From: Thioclava pacifica DSM 10166
GTDB lineage: Bacteria; Pseudomonadota; Alphaproteobacteria; Rhodobacterales; Rhodobacteraceae
Direction: 5' to 3'
DNA: 64,000 nucleotides
Assembly: GCF_000714535.1 (NCBI RefSeq)
Contig: NZ_AUND01000023.1
Coordinates: forward strand, 248,001-312,000
Below, one piece after another: positions 61,251 through 64,000 of the stretch (position 1 is the stretch's first letter; every line of letters starts with the position of its first letter). The position numbers were made by a program, and so were the translations under genes. Below the pieces are notes generated by a model. It worked only from the letters and a program-made list of their open reading frames with translations. It searched no databases and was not told the DNA's origin.

Positions 61251-62149
61251 CCGAGGCACCCGCCCATCTGTGGATTTGGGTGACGCTCTTTGCCGCCGCT
61301 GTGCAGACGGTGCGCTTCATGCTCCAGAAGCTCCTTGCCGGGGCACAGCTCTCGGTGGGCGGAGCGACATTCTCGCGCTTTCTTTTCGGGTTTCCGCTCG
61401 CCGCTGCCGTGGCGCTGGTCTTTCTCGCCGCGACCGGGACGCCCTGGCCAGATCTTAGCTGGGCCTTCTGGGGCTTCATACTTGCGGGCGGCGCGGGGCA
61501 GGTGGCGGCGACCTTTCTGACGGTCGCTCTGTTCGGGCTGCGCAATTTCGCCGTGGGCGTCGCCTTCACCAAGACTGAAACGGTGCAGGTCGCCCTGTTC
61601 TCCGCAGTGATCCTGAGCGAAGTCGTGGGGCCACTGGGTTGGGTCGGCATCGTGATCGGCATGGCGGGAGTGCTGTTTCTGACAAGGCCACCTGAGGGAC
61701 AATTCAATCCGCGCGCGGCCCTCTATGGCATCGGGGCGGGGGCACTGTTCGGGCTGTCGTCGATCTTCTATCGCGGCGCGACGCTGGAACTCGAACCGAT
61801 GGAATTCTTCGGCCGGGCGATCGTGGCGCTTGCCTGCACGACCTTCGCCCAGTCGATCGGGATGGGGCTCTATCTGCGGCTGCGCGAGCCCGGTGAACTG
61901 ACCCGCGTTTTCGGCGCTTGGCGGCGCACGGTGCTGGTAGGGATCACCGGGGTCATGGGCTCGGCGGGCTGGTTCACCGCCTTCTCGCTCCAAAACGCGG
62001 CCTTCGTTCGGGCCTTGGGGCAGGTCGAGATCGTGTTCACGCTGGTGATCTCGGCGCTGGTTTTTCAAGAGAAGCTGCACAAGCGCGAAGGCATCGGGAT
62101 CGCGCTCGTGGTCGTTTCTCTGATCGTGATCGTGCTGGCCGGACGTTAA
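61247..62149 (+). CDS. EamA/DMT family transporter
   Basis: A 300-residue protein with ten predicted spans in two EamA repeats (start WIWVTLFAAAVQTVRFMLQKLL, and GAGALFGLSSIFYRGATLELEP opening the second half). The start is a GTG at 61247 overlapping the lipocalin stop. DMT proteins export or exchange amino acids, sugars or metabolites; the substrate is unknown. The stop overlaps the convergent NUDIX gene by three to four bases. Confidence 0.87.
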   Translation: MTEAPAHLWIWVTLFAAAVQTVRFMLQKLLAGAQLSVGGATFSRFLFGFPLAAAVALVFLAATGTPWPDLSWAFWGFILAGGAGQVAATFLTVALFGLRNFAVGVAFTKTETVQVALFSAVILSEVVGPLGWVGIVIGMAGVLFLTRPPEGQFNPRAALYGIGAGALFGLSSIFYRGATLELEPMEFFGRAIVALACTTFAQSIGMGLYLRLREPGELTRVFGAWRRTVLVGITGVMGSAGWFTAFSLQNAAFVRALGQVEIVFTLVISALVFQEKLHKREGIGIALVVVSLIVIVLAGR

Positions 62150-62853
62150 AGCCCGATCCGGCGAAACTCCGAGCGCGGGCCGCGGTTATCGAAGAACGGC
62201 ACCGAATGAGGCGCGCCGCGCGCGTGTTCGGTGGTGATTAGCGCTGCGATCTCGGCCAGGACCACTTCGGTGATGAAGGGCAGGTTCAGCGCGCGGGCCT
62301 CGGCAAGCGGTACCCAGTGCAGATGCGAAAGCTCGTCGCAAGCGCGCGAGAAATCATCGAGATCGCCATGGATCGCGCCCGCGTCGATCAGGAAGAACCG
62401 CGCATCGAAGCGGCGCGGGCGCCCGGGTGGCGTGATCGCGCGGAAGACGAAACGAAGATCGGCCGCCGAAGGGGCAAAGCCGAGATCGGCGAAGCCCTGC
62501 CAGTCGCTTGGAACTGCGCCGGGCCAGCCTGCGCGTTGGCCGAGGACCAGCCCGGTTTCCTCCCAGAGCTCACGTAGGGCCGCCGCGGCCAGCGCCGCCG
62601 CAATCCCATGAGGCGCGTCCTCTTCGAGCCGCGCGGCATCGGGTTGGGGAAGTGGCTGGGCGAGCGGGACATCCCAGTCATCGGCATCGAGCGCGCCGCC
62701 CGGAAAAACGTATTTCGACGGCATGAAGGCCGCCCCCGCACCGCGCTGCCCCATCAGCACGCGCGGAGCATCACCCGCCTCGCGGCGCAGTACGATCACG
62801 CTTGCTGCATCACGCAGCGCGGTCTTGTCGACCGGAGGCGTCGTATCAGTCAT
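62146..62853 (-). CDS. NUDIX hydrolase (NUDT19-like)
   Basis: A 235-residue hydrolase with a NUDIX box in the form GIAAALAAAALRELWEETGLVLG (residues about 82-104): REL-EETG is conserved, but the upstream Glu of the box is Ala, as in NUDT19-like members. The N-terminal strands read VLMGQRGAGAAFMPSKYVFPGG. A substrate such as CoA esters or dinucleotides is expected, not provable here. The ATG at 62853 overlaps the DUF983 stop by eight bases. Confidence 0.87.
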   Translation of the reverse strand: MTDTTPPVDKTALRDAASVIVLRREAGDAPRVLMGQRGAGAAFMPSKYVFPGGALDADDWDVPLAQPLPQPDAARLEEDAPHGIAAALAAAALRELWEETGLVLGQRAGWPGAVPSDWQGFADLGFAPSAADLRFVFRAITPPGRPRRFDARFFLIDAGAIHGDLDDFSRACDELSHLHWVPLAEARALNLPFITEVVLAEIAALITTEHARGAPHSVPFFDNRGPRSEFRRIGL

Positions 62854-63247
62854 GCGCGATTTCGCCCTCGCCGAAGCCATGCATCCGCCTGGACCATTGA
62901 ATCCCGACGAGCATTCCCTTCATCAGCGGCAAAAGCAGTGCCGACAGCAAAATCGAACCGGACCCGAAAAGTGCGATCATCTGCCAGGGCTCGGGCCGGA
63001 AGGCGATGAAATAGGCCGCCATCAGCGGGATCATCAGATGCCCCACGATCAGGATCGTGAGATAGGCGGGGCCGTCATCGGCGCGTTGATGCGAGAGATC
63101 CTCGCCGCAGCTCGGGCAAGCATCGCGCACCTTGAGGTAGCTGTGCAGCACGCGCCCCTTTCCGCAGGCCGGGCAGCGGCACATCAGCCCGCGCAGGATC
63201 GACCGGCCAAGCGGTCGATCGTCGTGAAAAGACTCGTCTGAATACAT
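62846..63247 (-). CDS. DUF983 family zinc-ribbon membrane protein
   Basis: A 133-residue protein with a zinc ribbon (CRCPACGKG near residue 23 and ACPSCGED near residue 44) followed by two membrane spans (about residues 63-85 and 90-112). This is the DUF983 pattern found mainly in alphaproteobacteria. Function unknown, possibly linked to respiratory or membrane assembly. The start has GAGAGG upstream and it is translationally coupled to the NUDIX gene. Confidence 0.87.
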   Translation of the reverse strand: MYSDESFHDDRPLGRSILRGLMCRCPACGKGRVLHSYLKVRDACPSCGEDLSHQRADDGPAYLTILIVGHLMIPLMAAYFIAFRPEPWQMIALFGSGSILLSALLLPLMKGMLVGIQWSRRMHGFGEGEIAHD

Positions 63248-63446
63248 TGCGCCTCTCTCCCGTGGCGCGCCTTCGGGACGCGCCGTCGCGGCGCAGTATG
63301 GCGGGGAAGGCGGGGCTTGGAAAGGGCGGCCCGCCGATCACGGCTGCGTGAGGCGACAATCCGCGCGACGGAAAACCTGGCGCTCCCCGTTTGGTGAATA
63401 TCGACGGCGCGACGCGCGTCTGGGGAAAGTTATGAGGAGTAAAGAG

Positions 63447-64000
63447 ATGAAACTGTTGAGCAGACAGACTGTTATTGCAGCCCTTCTGGCCGGGACCGGC
63501 CTTGCCTTCACCCTTCCGGCCGTGGCGCAGGACAGTGCGGCAGGCGCGGGGCAGCCCGCCCCGCAGGCCCAGCCCGCAGGTCCGGGCAATGGCATGCCCA
63601 TGATGGGCAAGATGGGCGGCATGATGGGTGATCGCGACGGGATGCGCGACGGGTTCGGCTTCGACATCACCATCTTCGATACCGATGGCGACGGGCAGGT
63701 GACGCTCGAAGAAATTCAGGCCAAGCGCGAAGCCGACGCCAAGGCGCTCGATGCCAATGGCGACGGCCTGATCTCTGAGGAGGAACTGGTCAACTCCGAG
63801 CTTTCCAAGTCCAAGGCCCGGATCGAGGCCCGCGTGAAAGCGCGCTTTGCCACGCAGGACGTGAATGGTGATGGCCAGCTTTCGGCGGCTGAGCTGATCG
63901 CGCGGCCGATGCCCGAGCAGATGTTCTCGCGTCTGGATCGCGATGGCGATGGGGCGCTGAGCGCCGACGAATTGCAGATGGCTCGCAAGATGATGCAGCG
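63447..64000 (+). CDS. EF-hand protein, exported (cut by window end)
   Basis: At least 184 residues without a stop before the window ends. A signal peptide (MKLLSRQTVIAALLAGTGLAF...VAQ, about 28 residues) is followed by a Pro/Gln/Ala linker, a Met/Gly-rich segment (MPMMGKMGGMMGD), and four canonical EF-hand loops: DTDGDGQVTLEE, DANGDGLISEEE, DVNGDGQLSAAE and DRDGDGALSADE. It is a periplasmic calcium-binding protein of the Rhodobacterales EF-hand type; the Met-rich stretch could bind metals such as copper, which is inference. Confidence 0.85.
   Translation, partial: MKLLSRQTVIAALLAGTGLAFTLPAVAQDSAAGAGQPAPQAQPAGPGNGMPMMGKMGGMMGDRDGMRDGFGFDITIFDTDGDGQVTLEEIQAKREADAKALDANGDGLISEEELVNSELSKSKARIEARVKARFATQDVNGDGQLSAAELIARPMPEQMFSRLDRDGDGALSADELQMARKMMQ

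Overview
This is a GC-rich window from an alphaproteobacterial chromosome, most likely a member of the Rhodobacterales (Rhodobacteraceae/Paracoccaceae). The indicators are GcrA, a MipZ-type division-site ATPase, an aa3 oxidase with cytochromes c2 and c', ThyX, GatB/YqeY, DUF2244, DUF983 and DUF3008 proteins, an RTX-Hint_2 protein, and promoters of the TTGMCN/N17/TAnnnT type. There is no rRNA operon, insertion sequence, integrase, prophage or CRISPR array. Most of the window is core chromosome, with two visibly AT-richer genes (25440-26240 and 45005-45802) and one tandem secreted-protein family (47805-49756).

Layout. 1-6 kb: cytochrome c' with cytochrome b561, MATE exporter, UbiH-type hydroxylase, two tiny membrane proteins, HAD hydrolase and a GntR regulator. 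6-10 kb: a MshEN-glycosyltransferase-2 fusion with a perfect CtrA-type box upstream, carA, YqeY protein. 10-17 kb: small lipoprotein and DUF genes, ctaD, cytochrome c2, lipB, a peptidoglycan-binding exported protein and tRNA-Leu(GAG). 17-25 kb: RTX/Hint protein, then a polyamine-type ABC importer (ATPase, binding protein, two permeases) interrupted by an exported DUF2314 protein. 25-31 kb: DUF1810, capsule-type glycosyltransferase, thyX, glyoxalase I, rplY-hypothetical-pth, lldD. 31-44 kb: ZIP transporter, argD-argF, engB-MOSC-yidC, a degenerate GGDEF-EAL protein, ttcA-yidD-rnpA-rpmH, an orphan histidine kinase and tRNA-Arg(ACG). 44-54 kb: mipZ, AT-rich membrane protein, ettA, three related small exported proteins, a potassium channel with a zinc-ribbon tail, CAP-domain protein, rimO, FadL-type porin. 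54-64 kb: gcrA, ABC-2 permease, trpA, VOC protein, ychF, cupin, msrB, a translationally coupled cluster (aldo/keto reductase, two lipoproteins, DMT exporter), NUDIX, DUF983 and an EF-hand protein cut by the window end.

How genes work together. rpmH-rnpA-yidD-ttcA and yidC-MOSC-engB are the usual translation and membrane-insertion block, here separated by a cyclic-di-GMP-type protein that has lost its catalytic motifs. mipZ, gcrA and the CtrA-type box tie the window to the alphaproteobacterial cell cycle. A recurring arrangement is an intrinsic-terminator hairpin placed just before the ribosome binding site of the next co-oriented gene (after yqeY, ctaD, cycA, the polyamine-binding protein and ettA), suggesting step-down expression. 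All promoter, terminator and family calls were made by eye without database searches.
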